DNA from: Chondrilla cf. caribensis
Taxonomy: Eukaryota > Porifera > Demospongiae > Chondrillida > Chondrillidae
DNA length: 64,000 bases
Assembly: GCA_964020155.1 (NCBI GenBank)
Contig: OZ026553.1
Coordinates: 3,054,979-3,118,978 of the forward strand
Direction: 5' to 3'
A program made the translations under genes and the position numbers. The notes under the pieces are model-generated. The model saw only the letters and a list, made by a program, of their open reading frames with translations. It was not told the DNA's origin and searched no databases. Shown here piece by piece: positions 1-10,853 of the stretch; position 1 is the stretch's first letter; the number at the start of each line of letters is the position of its first letter.

Positions 1-1086
1 GGATTACTGTAAAACGCGTTTGCGATAAGCGAAACGAACATAGTCTAGCTAACTAGTAAGACTCTATCAAGCGCCCAGGGGCGTAATAAGTTTTTAGGCG
101 CATTTCCATTTCACCTTCTACTAGCAGAAGACGTTGTGAATACTTGACGAGTATAAAATATATATTTTACAGATTTGACCTCTGATAAAATTAATTTATG
201 TATGTATGCATGCATCTATCCTATATTCAATATATAGTCCTCTGCAGCTGCATGTGGATCCAGAGTTAGATCAATATATCTAACTATAATCAAATTATAT
301 TTATCTGTACACAATGCAAATACTCATATAATATATATTATAATTATACGTTCACACAAATAACATTGTAACATTGTGAATTTTATACCATATTATTGAT
401 AATCATACTCAAAGTGACAGAATGTACAGACATTTCACTATGTCATGATTAGGCAATAAACAAAAAAATAATTCATTTTACTAGTTCAAATAATATAAGA
501 ATTTTATCTACAGTACAAAACTTATATAACACACTGTATGTGCATCTAGATATACAAAGTTCAAGACCTGCAGTTTGAGGTTTGAGAGGCCTAGGTCTCT
601 GTCCCCTTGACTATATTGGCTATTTCTGCATGAAACCTGATTCCCATAATGTTTCTTGGAACCTTTTTCTCGAAAAAACTTGACAATTGATCTGTTGCAA
701 AACTCTTCAGTCTTTCTATTGGTGGGCTTGCACTTACTAATCAGAATGGAGAAAAATATTTTAAATTGCTATGTTAATCTTATACAAGCGTAAGTCATCA
801 GTTTTTTTAGTCCATAATAGGATAGAACTCAGAGAATAGGATACCAGGTTACATATGAATCAGATAAGTTAATATTTATGATAATGAGCCAGTTATGTGT
901 GTTCTACACACACCATGCATCTCAACTAAGAGAGGATTTAATTTAGTAACATTGCACTCTAATATGGATAACTCAACCACAAGGAACATGGAAATAAATT
1001 CAATAAAATTAATCAGAAATTCTAAATATCATAAATCAATATTCTAAATTAGAGATTGATGGGAATTATAATTATAATTATGCAAT
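1..1086. other. AT-rich intergenic sequence
   Basis: No coding region, RNA gene or clear transposon is visible. The stretch is AT-rich and holds only the 3' flank of the minus-strand J-domain gene. Confidence 0.5.
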
Positions 1087-1092
1087 TTTATT
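1087..1092 (-). terminator. Poly(A) signal AATAAA of the J-domain gene
   Basis: The minus strand reads AATAAA about 40 nt after the stop codon of the large minus-strand gene, a normal spacing for a polyadenylation signal. Cleavage was not tested. Confidence 0.5.
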
Positions 1093-1133
1093 TAATATGC
1101 AAAATTTGAGATAAGCATGTTGTGCAAAATATA

Positions 1134-4100
1134 TTATGTAACTGAAAACTTACCTTCTTTCCTGTATTGTTGTTTGAATAATGTGAATCGTCTTTTAAAC
1201 TCTCCTGGATCCTTTGCACTGAGGATGTCTGAAGGTATACTTTGTAAATTCACACCATATACACTGACGACAGAATTATTGCCATCTTCGGTCAAGCAAA
1301 CTAAGCGCAGGTTGTTTGCTACAAAGTTTGTTTCAGTGACCATACATTCTCTCCGGTAGTTCAAAATCTGTTGTAGGTGATCAAAAAGTGTGTGATTTGG
1401 AATTGTTGACTTTCCAGTGGTTTTATATTCGATAATGAATGCTCCATCTGTAGTTTTTCCAACAATATCAATTCTGTACTTCCCAACCCGCTTCTCTGCC
1501 TGTACGGTAGTTACTCTTCCAGACAAAGTGGACAATGTCCTACGGTGTACATTTTTGCCCATATTTGTGATCATCTTGAAGGGTGGCTTACTAGAAAGTT
1601 GTCTTGCCTCTAACATTGCTGAAGAAATAAGACGTATTTTTCGTGTTTGGCCACCTGATTTGCTAGATCCACCTGATCCACCCTCACTTCCTGACGATTC
1701 TCCTGATTTATCACCACATCCTGATGATCCTCCAGATTTACCCGCACTTCCTGATGATCCTTCAGATTTGCCACCACTTCTTGACAATCCACCTGATCTA
1801 CAACCACTCCCTGACGATCCACCTGATTGACCACCACTCCCTGACGATCCACCCAATCGACCACCACTTCCTGACGATCCACCTGATTTAGTACCACTTC
1901 TTGAAGAGTTATAACTCTGAAGGTTCCTGGAGGGCGTAGATAGCATTTTAGATGCGTTTAGTGAAACAGTTTGAGCTAATGAGATTCCAGATTGAGATAC
2001 ATAACCTTCTCGTATCTCCGGTGAAATCAAAACACCTCCGTAACTGAGAAAAAAGGCATCTTTAGCAAGTATGCTTTCCTCATACAAGGCAGCTGGTACC
2101 CACATGCATGAATTGTGAGTACTTGAAGAGGCAGACTGTTTGGCTGCATTTTGCAATTGATTAATTAGTTTCTTGAATGCAACAAATGTTTGTTGATGAC
2201 CACGAGTTATCATCTGCTTCACATCATCTTCAGTTATTTGGCATTTGATTATATAACTAGCAAGTTCCATTGTGGTTGATTGGTTGGCCTTGCTAGAGAT
2301 CCAGGAGCTGACATATGACTTCAAGGAGTAGCGTGTCATCCGTTGCCCTTCACCTTTCATAAGAGCATCAGTCATTTCAGTGGTTATTTTTTCATCAGTT
2401 GGGATAACATACCGTATATAACCTGGTGTCTGGTTGTGCAGTCTTGCTCTTTCAATCTCAGATTGAATTCCTTTGTACATTTTCAATAGAGTGCTAACCA
2501 TGTCCTTAGCACTATCCTCACGGATGCTATCAAGTAGATCTCTGGGAACAGACACCTTTTCTCTGGTCTGCTCTTTCAAACTTTCCAGAACGCCAGCTAC
2601 AGCTATGGCAAAGAAATGCAGTTTCACAAGTTCCTTCAAACGAGCAAACATTGGAAAATATCGTGCAATTCGGTTGTAATTGTCAGTGAATCCCTTTGTA
2701 AACTTCACTTCAGGGCTGTCTGGATCCTGCTCATGCTCTGTGTCCTGCAGCTTACCATCAGGTCCAGGTAGTATGGGGTGGGTGCGAACCGACATCTTGG
2801 GTTCAGACACATAATAGATTCCTTGTGAACCTTTCTGTTCACAGTTGTATACCAGCTCATCGGCTTGGATCCAAAATCGACTTATGTGGCTAGTGCTAGG
2901 GCCTCGTTTATGAATGGGTTTCAAGAGTTCCTGAAGTTCGAGAGGCAAATTCTTAGTAAGACCATCATGAGTAGGCCTTTGGTGAAAGGGAGGAATGGAG
3001 GAAACATCCGACCCCACAGAGAATGATTTCAATAAGTAATCTGTCTCAAACAGAGTTTGTAGGAGATCAGTGCCTGCTAGAGTTTGTGGATCAAAACGAA
3101 ATTCCTGGAATGGATGGAAATGCTGGTCCAAATTGGGAGGATCTAAGCTAAACCATAGAGGATGGAGAATTTCACGATCCAGGTGTAACACAGTGCTGAT
3201 ATCAGAGGTTGAAAACAGACCAATGTTTCCTCTCATTTCATCTGTTGGATCCACTAGAATACTGATTGAAGGGTGATCTGGATCAGTATCGATTATAAAG
3301 CCACGTAATTTTGAGTATTCTTCACAGCTCCCAAGTGTTGTTTGTTGGATGAGCCAACCTTCATCAGAGCGAGGACTTAGTGGTGATGCAAGTAATCTAG
3401 AAACATCCTCCATGGTCAGTCCTTTCTTCTCCAGCATCGCTATAATAGCCTTCACTTTGGAATCGTCTTTTTCATCTTCAAGAGGGTGGAGTTTTCTGAG
3501 ATCATTCTCATAAAGGTGATACTGCAGTTCATCATTAGGGATGGGCCGTTCGTCTGGGTGTACATCCTGTAAGGCAAGAATGTATTGACTGTGGAGCCGT
3601 CCGGTGACAATGTGGAGGATAAGAGCTTCTGATACCAGTACTGTTTGACTGTCCCAAAATGGGCAAAATCGTATGTTGTATACCAGCTTATGCAGCCATC
3701 CAACCAAGCATTGACTCTCATCAGCAGTTGACAGTTTTGGACACAGCTGAGCACATTTCAGGATTACTCCAATGACAAGGCGAAAAATGTATGTCTGCAT
3801 AGCAGGATGCAGGGACATACTTGCAATGGTAGCAGAACCTTCACAGCACCAAAGAATTGCTTTCCTTGTGGCATACAGGTCATGTTTGCTGTGTTTATGA
3901 TCCTGCAGGCATAGAGTGAAGTGCTTCAACAGCCAAAGAGCAGCATTGACGAAACAGATAGCCACTTGTGAGGAGTGCTCACATGCAGTCACTAGATCAA
4001 TGTAAGCCATAGCTGCATCTTTTTCCTTCCATTTCCCCAGTTTCAGTTGCTTTAGCAAAGCTGCTTCGTATCTAAAGAAATTTACTCCCCCAGTGATACT

Positions 4101-6098
4101 GAATGCAGGCCACTGATGGCAGGTTGGTGGTTGGAGCTGCTCAACAGATGGAAATAAGGAAAGTGAGGAAATGTCTTCTGCTTTCAATGCTGATCTACTG
4201 TCCAGTGTTTTCAACTGGGTGAGAGCTGAATCGATACTTTCGAGAAGAAAGGTTGAATGCCCTGATAGGAATTCTATTATAACATCTGTAACAGCATTTT
4301 GAAGCCAAGAAGACAGTGGTGCTAATAGTGCAGCAGTTTGTATGAGAGAAAAACCGGACAAAATTTTACGCTCGAACAAATGCATATATCCTTTAAAGAA
4401 TAGCAAATGACCTCTGTCCTCATCTAACATTCTAGTAAGAAAGCTCTTCTTTGAGTCCAGGAAAAGCCCCAATGCTTCCAGGATGTAATCATTACCATTA
4501 TTTGCAATCATTAGATCTTCAATCTTGTCCTCTTTTAAGATGCTCATTATAGTTTCATAATCCCTCTCTGTCCACGCTGACTCCAAACATGCATTGAAAC
4601 TATTCACTTTGTCTTCCCATTCTGTTTTTATCTGTTCTTCAGCAATAATAATATCCAAATCAATGCTTTTGGACTTATCAAACAATTCATCCAAGCTGAA
4701 TGCACCATCAGCTTGCACGCTGTCATTACATGCATATAGATGAGCTTCCTTGGCTGTCAGGAGCAGCTGCCATTTTTCATATGGATTCTTATCATCAATT
4801 TCCTTGGCCATTTGTATCAATGCATTAGAAGAGATTATGTGAGCCTTGACGATATCTCGTCTATCATTTGTTGATTCAAGGGCTTTACAAATCAAAGGAA
4901 ATACCATTTCTGGGGATCCAAGGCGAATGAGCTCCAGTGCGTCTTGCAGCAGTGTCCTGGCTCCGGGAGGTCTAGAACAGTGACTCATGTACAGACACCC
5001 CACTCCTGCGTGTACATTAGGCTCATCAGATTGGAGAAAAGCCAATCCTGCATTCACCCAACACTGCATATCTTCAGTGTAGCTCTTGTCACGGCAAATT
5101 TCACAGACCATCTGTGGTTGTAGCATCCCATAGCGGGGTAAACTGATTTTTTTACCTGTGGACAAAGACACTTCCTCCTGGCAAAGAATACAACTTGACT
5201 GACGGAACTTGCGCCTCCTTGCAATGTCGGCAGTCTGAACTGTAGTAGATGGAATGAACTTTTGTAGATGGTCCAGCAATTCTTCATCACTTGCATTCCT
5301 GTCTGGAAATCTCTGATCATAGAATAGGTCTAAAAGAACTAGTAAATCGTTTTTTCTTAGGAATGAAAAATCAACAATTGGTACATTTTCTCCCGGAACA
5401 ATAGTTTTGTTGGCACTCTTTCCTTTCATTCTAATCCGTGCATCATGCAACAGACCTTGCACTTGTGCATAGGGATCATCTGATAGCATGAGCGACTTGC
5501 ACTGCTGTCCTTTCTGTACAGGAACGAAAGAATGATAAGATAAATGTTCAATGCATTGCGGTTTTCTTTCTGATCTTGGCCAAAGTGCAGCATTCCCCTT
5601 CAAAAGTCGAGTTAGCTCGGGCATCGACTTTTGTAGAAACTGAGTAAACTCAGTACCATTTTGAAGAAATTGTGCCAGGTCAGCAAACTGACATCCTTCC
5701 AATTTGGTCTGTGCCCATGAGCTCATTAAAGCCTTGAGCTTATCAGAGAACCTAGAAGCAACTGGGAGGGGGATTGCTTGACCTACTGGCACATCTCCAT
5801 CATCTAATAGCTTTTCATCATATGCTCGTCTTTCAATCCTATCTGATAGTATGCGATAGGCCTCGTTGATTTTCTGCATCCATTCTCTTGCCTGCATATG
5901 TCTATTCTTATCGGGATGAACCTGACGAGCTCTATCTCTATATGCCTTGCGTATTTCTTCATTTGTGGAATTAAGGCCCACACCTAATGCATCATAGAGG
6001 TTCAATTCAGGTGTGAAATTTGGCAGTGAGAAATTTGGACTTGATTCTGTATTCGGCTCTGAGAAACCTGTTGCTGAATAGGTTTTTGAAGTTGCCAT
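1134..6098 (-). CDS. J-domain / RecB-like nuclease fusion protein, 1654 aa
   Basis: A single uninterrupted frame of 1,654 codons. Residues about 33-98 form a J domain with the HPD tripeptide at 61-63, the motif that stimulates Hsp70 ATPase activity. Residues 303-306 (CILC) and 332-335 (CEIC) form two CxxC knuckles after a basic RRRK run, suggesting a zinc-binding module. The long middle part is helical-looking and unassigned. Residues about 1399-1481 are Gly/Ser 10-residue repeats. The C terminus carries RIDIVG (Asp1544), FIIEYK (Glu1557, Lys1559) and QQILNY (Gln1577, Tyr1581), the spacing of a RecB/Cas4-type PD-(D/E)XK nuclease. The start is the first ATG after an in-frame stop upstream. Having no intron in 5 kb is unlike the neighbours, so retrocopying or transfer is possible. 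Catalysis is inferred, and the true function is unknown. Confidence 0.85.
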   Translation of the reverse strand: MATSKTYSATGFSEPNTESSPNFSLPNFTPELNLYDALGVGLNSTNEEIRKAYRDRARQVHPDKNRHMQAREWMQKINEAYRILSDRIERRAYDEKLLDDGDVPVGQAIPLPVASRFSDKLKALMSSWAQTKLEGCQFADLAQFLQNGTEFTQFLQKSMPELTRLLKGNAALWPRSERKPQCIEHLSYHSFVPVQKGQQCKSLMLSDDPYAQVQGLLHDARIRMKGKSANKTIVPGENVPIVDFSFLRKNDLLVLLDLFYDQRFPDRNASDEELLDHLQKFIPSTTVQTADIARRRKFRQSSCILCQEEVSLSTGKKISLPRYGMLQPQMVCEICRDKSYTEDMQCWVNAGLAFLQSDEPNVHAGVGCLYMSHCSRPPGARTLLQDALELIRLGSPEMVFPLICKALESTNDRRDIVKAHIISSNALIQMAKEIDDKNPYEKWQLLLTAKEAHLYACNDSVQADGAFSLDELFDKSKSIDLDIIIAEEQIKTEWEDKVNSFNACLESAWTERDYETIMSILKEDKIEDLMIANNGNDYILEALGLFLDSKKSFLTRMLDEDRGHLLFFKGYMHLFERKILSGFSLIQTAALLAPLSSWLQNAVTDVIIEFLSGHSTFLLESIDSALTQLKTLDSRSALKAEDISSLSLFPSVEQLQPPTCHQWPAFSITGGVNFFRYEAALLKQLKLGKWKEKDAAMAYIDLVTACEHSSQVAICFVNAALWLLKHFTLCLQDHKHSKHDLYATRKAILWCCEGSATIASMSLHPAMQTYIFRLVIGVILKCAQLCPKLSTADESQCLVGWLHKLVYNIRFCPFWDSQTVLVSEALILHIVTGRLHSQYILALQDVHPDERPIPNDELQYHLYENDLRKLHPLEDEKDDSKVKAIIAMLEKKGLTMEDVSRLLASPLSPRSDEGWLIQQTTLGSCEEYSKLRGFIIDTDPDHPSISILVDPTDEMRGNIGLFSTSDISTVLHLDREILHPLWFSLDPPNLDQHFHPFQEFRFDPQTLAGTDLLQTLFETDYLLKSFSVGSDVSSIPPFHQRPTHDGLTKNLPLELQELLKPIHKRGPSTSHISRFWIQADELVYNCEQKGSQGIYYVSEPKMSVRTHPILPGPDGKLQDTEHEQDPDSPEVKFTKGFTDNYNRIARYFPMFARLKELVKLHFFAIAVAGVLESLKEQTREKVSVPRDLLDSIREDSAKDMVSTLLKMYKGIQSEIERARLHNQTPGYIRYVIPTDEKITTEMTDALMKGEGQRMTRYSLKSYVSSWISSKANQSTTMELASYIIKCQITEDDVKQMITRGHQQTFVAFKKLINQLQNAAKQSASSSTHNSCMWVPAALYEESILAKDAFFLSYGGVLISPEIREGYVSQSGISLAQTVSLNASKMLSTPSRNLQSYNSSRSGTKSGGSSGSGGRLGGSSGSGGQSGGSSGSGCRSGGLSRSGGKSEGSSGSAGKSGGSSGCGDKSGESSGSEGGSGGSSKSGGQTRKIRLISSAMLEARQLSSKPPFKMITNMGKNVHRRTLSTLSGRVTTVQAEKRVGKYRIDIVGKTTDGAFIIEYKTTGKSTIPNHTLFDHLQQILNYRRECMVTETNFVANNLRLVCLTEDGNNSVVSVYGVNLQSIPSDILSAKDPGEFKRRFTLFKQQYRKEGKFSVT
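1655..1905 (-). repeat. 30-bp coding minisatellite (Gly/Ser repeats)
   Basis: About eight imperfect 30-bp units inside the J-domain gene encode a ten-residue Gly/Ser-rich repeat (GGSSGSGG-like with Arg, Lys or Gln). Every indel keeps the frame. It probably forms a flexible linker before the nuclease-like domain. Confidence 0.8.
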
Positions 6099-6930
6099 TG
6101 ATCCTTTATCTGATTTCGATTCAGATTCAGATTCAGATTTTGCAGTAAACTCTAAGGAATGTGTTGATGAACTTTGCTGTTTTTAAGTTCTCATTGATCT
6201 GTGTTCTGACTTGGAAGTTAATTTCGATTCTGATGTTAGAGTTATCTCAGCTCTTTCTTTTATTTCTGTAAAATAAAATGAATTGATGAATTAATGCAAT
6301 GCAAATTGGATCTCCAATCATAATAATGTACTGTTACAGTATTTTAATAAGTAATTCTAATTTGTGTCTAATGCATATTCTTCATGAGTTATACATTAAT
6401 AAATTCTGCAGAATACATTATTTTGTTTAGTGAAGCAGTTGCAGTGAAAAATTTGATGTCCAACTTGCAAGGTTATGTACAACAAGATAATTGTTATGAG
6501 TGCATATAACAAACCTTTTTAATCTTGAATAAATTTTTGGTAGATAATAGTTGCTGGACTAGTTGAGGGAGATACTGCCTGTGAAAAGATTAATATTCAT
6601 TTAAATTCAAAGACAAGTAAAAAAATTGATTTAAAATACAGTGTCAATGTTCACCAATACACTAACACAAATAATGCATGAATAAACCATAATTTCAGTG
6701 GGCACGACCATTAAATTTTCACAACAACATAGTTTACTTATGTAACAAGCTATGAAACACTACTGAATCATTGTTGAAAGGCCTTGTTTCGGGAACGAGG
6801 CATTGAAACAGGGAAATTCAACAATGCTTGATCCTAAATGAACTAGCACTTTCCTCCTGTGTTGCTTAAAGAATACATTGAATATCCAGACATCTAAAAC
6901 TATTTTGTTTCTGCTCCCAGTCCGGTGACA
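6099..6930. other. Intergenic region upstream of the J-domain gene
   Basis: No gene is visible. It must contain the minus-strand promoter of the J-domain gene, but I see no firm TATA box. A short Ser/Glu-rich in-frame extension lies before the ATG but ends at an upstream stop. Confidence 0.4.
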
Positions 6931-9900
6931 AAAGAAGTCCTCAAAGCCTACAAGAGTCAGTTTTGTACACACCAGCTCTCCACCAGTCAGTTCTGTATCC
7001 ACCATTTCTCCTCCAGTCAGTTCCGTATCCACCATTTCTTCACCAGTCAGTTCTGTACCCACAAGTTCTTCACCAGTCAGTTCTGTACCCACAAGTTCTC
7101 CACCAGTCAGTTCTGTACCCACAAGTTCTCCATCAGTCAGTTCTGTACCCACCAGTTCTCCATCAATTAGTTCTATGCCCACCATTTTTCCACCAGCCAG
7201 TTCTGTATCTGTCACTACCTTATCCTCACCTGGCATATCCACTTATACCAGTCTTACGCAAAAAAACAAATCTCCACCAGCTTTTGTTCCAGCCCCTTCT
7301 CTCAAGGCAACTTGGGGCAAACTACATGGGAATGCGTTGCATGAGGCAATATCAAATGCTAACAGCATAATTGTACACTGGAAGCCAAATTTCTTTATGG
7401 TGACATCCAGTCAACAAGATAAAAGTTTTGTCAATGAATTGACACGGCTTTTCCACGCTTTCAACCAACAGTCTGCCCTGGAGTCCATCGCAATCAAGGC
7501 AGCTATGTGCATGCCCTCGCTCCTTTTACAAAAGCCGAGTTGTAAATTCAAAGCCAAAGACCATATCACTTGCTCGAAAAGATGCTTGGGTCTTTGGAAA
7601 GATGACAAATTTACTTTATTGATCAAAGAAAATGAAATGATTCAGGAATGATTTAAGGAGCGACATGACCCAATGCCCGATGCTGATGCAAGAATCACCC
7701 GCACATGTATGAGGTTGATGAACACTGGCAGGACGAAAGCCACTATACAACTGCTATCCAGGACAAGAACCAAAAGAATACACAACCTTGATGATGAAAT
7801 TGAAAGAAAGTTTGTACAAAGCATTCTCAGAGAGAAACATCCCAATGCAAAACCAGTAAATCCCAATGTGCTGCTGGGTGAACCCTCAGCTGATACCCCA
7901 GAGAGCCTGCACCTACTTAATTATCTTTGAAGAAATCTCACCAGATGACATCAGACGGGCATCATTACACACTGAAGGCTCTGCTAGCCCATCTGGTTTG
8001 AATGCAATGGCATGGAGACGGTTATGCACATCATTTGGTGAAAGTTCTAATGGATTATGTGCAGCTTTAGTTTCATTTACAAAAAGAATGAGTACAACCT
8101 ACATTGACCCACTTAGTCTGTCAGTGTATTTTGCAAGCTGCCTCATCCCTCTGGATAAATGTCCAGGTGTTCGCCCAATAGGAGTTGGGGAGGTCTGTCA
8201 AGAATTGTTGGAAAGTGATCACGAAGTACGCAAAATCAGAAATCCGTAGAGCAGTTGGCCCAGTCCAACTTTGTGGAGGCTTTGAATCAGGATGCAAAGC
8301 AGCTTTTCATACCACGTCTGAAATCTTTCAGGATGAAAACACTGAAGCGATATTGTTTATCGATGCCTCAAATACCTTCAATCAATTAAATCAAAAAGTC
8401 ACCCTTCTCAACAGCCGCACAGTTTGCCCAGCTCTTGCCCCAACAATCATCAATACTTACAGAAACCCTTCTGTTTTATATGTGGGTGGAGAATCTATCT
8501 TATCAGTTGAAGGGACAACACAGGGAGACCCTTTAGGCCTGGCCATCTATGACATTGGGAGTCAGCCACTCATCCAAAGGCTTATAGGCAATGCCAAACA
8601 GGTGTGATATGCTGACGATTCTTCGGCCGGTGCCAACCTGAATAGTTTGATGGAGTGGTGAAGGGAGTTATTGAGGATAGGGCCACACTATGGCTATTTT
8701 CCAAACAGTTCCAAAAGCAAATTGTCAGTCAAAACAGAATTTCTTTCTAGAGCCAAAGACCTGTTTGGAGACACAGGAGTGCAAATCTGTACAGATGGGG
8801 GAAAGTACTTAGGAGGAGCCATAGGCAGCAAGGATTTCCTCCAGATGTTCCTTCAGTCCAAAGTAGAAGAGTGGAAAAAGGAATTGGAGATCCTTATCAA
8901 CATTGCCCAATCTCAACCACACGCAGCTTATTCAGCATTCACACATGGTGTGTACATCTTACAAAATAATGGATTTCCAAGAACCATCACTTGCAGACAT
9001 CCTACAATCACTTGAATTCAAGATACGAATACAACTTCTGTCAGCTCTAACCGGCCAGAATCCTCCCAATGACATCTTACATGAAGTCTTTCCTTTGCCA
9101 CCAAACCTTGGACGGTTGGGTATAATTAATCCTATATGCTAGTCAACAACATCAAGCTTCCATCAAGATTACTGCACCACTGGTTGAAAACGTTCAACAC
9201 CAACTGAACGTTCCACAAACTGATCTACTACAACAGCACAATAAGGCGGAATTGAAAACAAAGAAAAACTCAATCTTGAAACAGAAAGTAGATTCGTGAA
9301 AAAATGTTGCCTAAACTGCCATCACAATATTACAACAGTGTGTCAATCTTGGGCAAGAAAAGGGAGCATCGCTATATATGGCTGACACCTCTACCAATAG
9401 AGAGACACGGGGCCTTACACAAGTCAGACTTTAGGGATGCACTTGCTCTACGATACAATCTCCTGCTTCAACGGACACCTACCCCCTGCATGTGCATGTG
9501 GTCATCATTTCAGCATGGAACATGCTCTGTCTTGCCCAACAGGAGGTTACATCAGAGTACACCACAATGAAGTCAGGTATTTGGCAACATCCATGCTATG
9601 AGAGGTATATGCCACGACGTCCAAGTGGAACCTCATTTACAACCTCTGACAGGTGAAACCATGGTACACAGGACTGCAAACACTGAACCGGGAGCTCGCC
9701 TTGACATCTCAGCCTGTGGTGTCTGGGATGGCAGATTTGAAAGGACATTTTTTGATGTAAGGGTTTTCAACCCAAGCGCCCAATCAAATCGCGCCACCTC
9801 TCTGCAATCTACCTACCGCAGATATGAGATGGAGAAGAAGAGACACTACGAGCAAAGAGGCCTGGAGATTGAACGTGCTTCGTTTACACCACCGGTGATG

Positions 9901-10137
9901 TCAGCCACTGTGGGCATGGGATCGATTGCTAGAACCTTTTACAGTCAACTCGCCTCAATGCTAAGCAAGAAACAAGGCACCTCCTATTCGAAAACTGTAG
10001 AGTGGATCTGATGCAAGCTTAGCTTTGCCCTTCTAAGAATCTCAATCCTATGCATCCGTGGATCAAGAACATTCTCCAAATTGATTCACCAAGAACCAGC
10101 CAACATTCAGCTCCAGATCTCAGAAGGTCGAATTTAG
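6931..10137 (+). mobile_element. Dead non-LTR-like retroelement (reverse transcriptase plus restriction-like endonuclease)
   Basis: Pieces of one long protein follow each other on the plus strand, broken by stops and frameshifts. First comes a Pro/Ser/Thr repeat, then a conserved N-terminal module (IVHWKPNFFM, LLLQKP) that hits an in-frame TGA at 7649-7651 and resumes in the same frame to 7930. After a shift come reverse transcriptase motifs: IDASNTFN (about 8360), [10 protein letters not shown] (about 8510) and YADDSSAG (about 8608). The last part contains ARLDIS and FFDVRVFNP (about 9690-9780), like a PD-(D/E)XK restriction-like endonuclease, then LLRISILCIRGSR in another frame to about 10137. 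RT plus restriction-like endonuclease recalls the R2-type lineage, but the exact clade is not certain. It cannot make a full protein. Confidence 0.8.
6957..7172 (+). repeat. 30-bp minisatellite in the retroelement
   Basis: About seven tandem 30-bp units built on CACCAGTCAGTTCTGTACCC. In the frame that continues into the retroelement protein they read PPVSSVPTSS repeats, a likely flexible linker. Other frames on both strands are also open because the unit is a multiple of three. Confidence 0.8.
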
Positions 10138-10252
10138 ATTTGCAACATTACTACATATTAATGACTTTTGATCCTATTATTACTGTACTCGTTCTATATC
10201 ATGATTATTATCTTTGTAATGGGGTCTGTAATGCTTTTCGTGATAATTTTTA

Positions 10253-10275
10253 GGGTATTAGTGCTAATAATACCC
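10253..10275 (+). other. Small hairpin after the retroelement
   Basis: GGGTATTA and TAATACCC form an 8-bp stem with a 7-nt loop, after a T run. It lies about 115 bp after the last retroelement codons and may be part of its 3' untranslated end. Weak. Confidence 0.3.
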
Positions 10276-10844
10276 TGAATGATCAAATCACTCATGATGT
10301 AATTCTTCTATAAATAGAATGAAAATGCACATCATTTTGAAACTTAGCATGTAAGCAATGAGGTGGGTCCACCAATGTTTTCATGCATGTGCATGGCAAA
10401 ACATAACAAAACATGACATGAGGCAGTTTCAGGACACGTTTAATTTGGTAGTCATCGGGTATGCATTTCTTGGAGCAAATATTAGGTGTGCTGTTACCAA
10501 TTAGGTAAATGAATCGATTGAACAACCCATTTCCACCTTCCCTACAACTTTGTAGCAGCAAAAGGGATCACAAGATATAGAAAGAGAAAAAGAAGCAGCA
10601 AATATTATAAAAAAATGGTGTTTTCAGAGAAAGTGTGAAAAAGTTGGTGTCTTCATTTCATTAAAAACACTTCTAGTGCGAGGACACACGACACTCATTC
10701 TGGCAAACCGCAAATTTAAATTCCGCCAATAATGCATTGGGTTAGATTTCGGGCAAATCGCCAAAGTTTATGACCGCCAATATTTCCGGATATACGGTGG
10801 ATATAAATAGCTACAAAAGGTCCAACATAAACTATCATATGCAG
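10276..10844. other. Gene-poor stretch
   Basis: No coding region recognised. A TATA-like GATATAAATAG lies at about 10799-10809 on the plus strand, just before the inverted-repeat element. Whether it drives anything is unknown. Confidence 0.3.
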
Positions 10845-10853
10845 GGTTTAAAT

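Noticed and set aside
1417..1897. Plus- and minus-strand frames over the Gly/Ser minisatellite
   Set aside because: The 30-bp unit keeps every frame open; only the J-domain gene frame has support on both sides.
6957..7172. CRISPR-like array of 30-bp repeats
   Set aside because: Repeats are directly adjacent with no unique spacers, and the genome is eukaryotic.
6760..7242. 160-codon minus-strand frame with GELVGTELTG repeats
   Set aside because: It is the antisense of the retroelement's PPVSSVPTSS repeat, which continues into a recognisable module on the plus strand.
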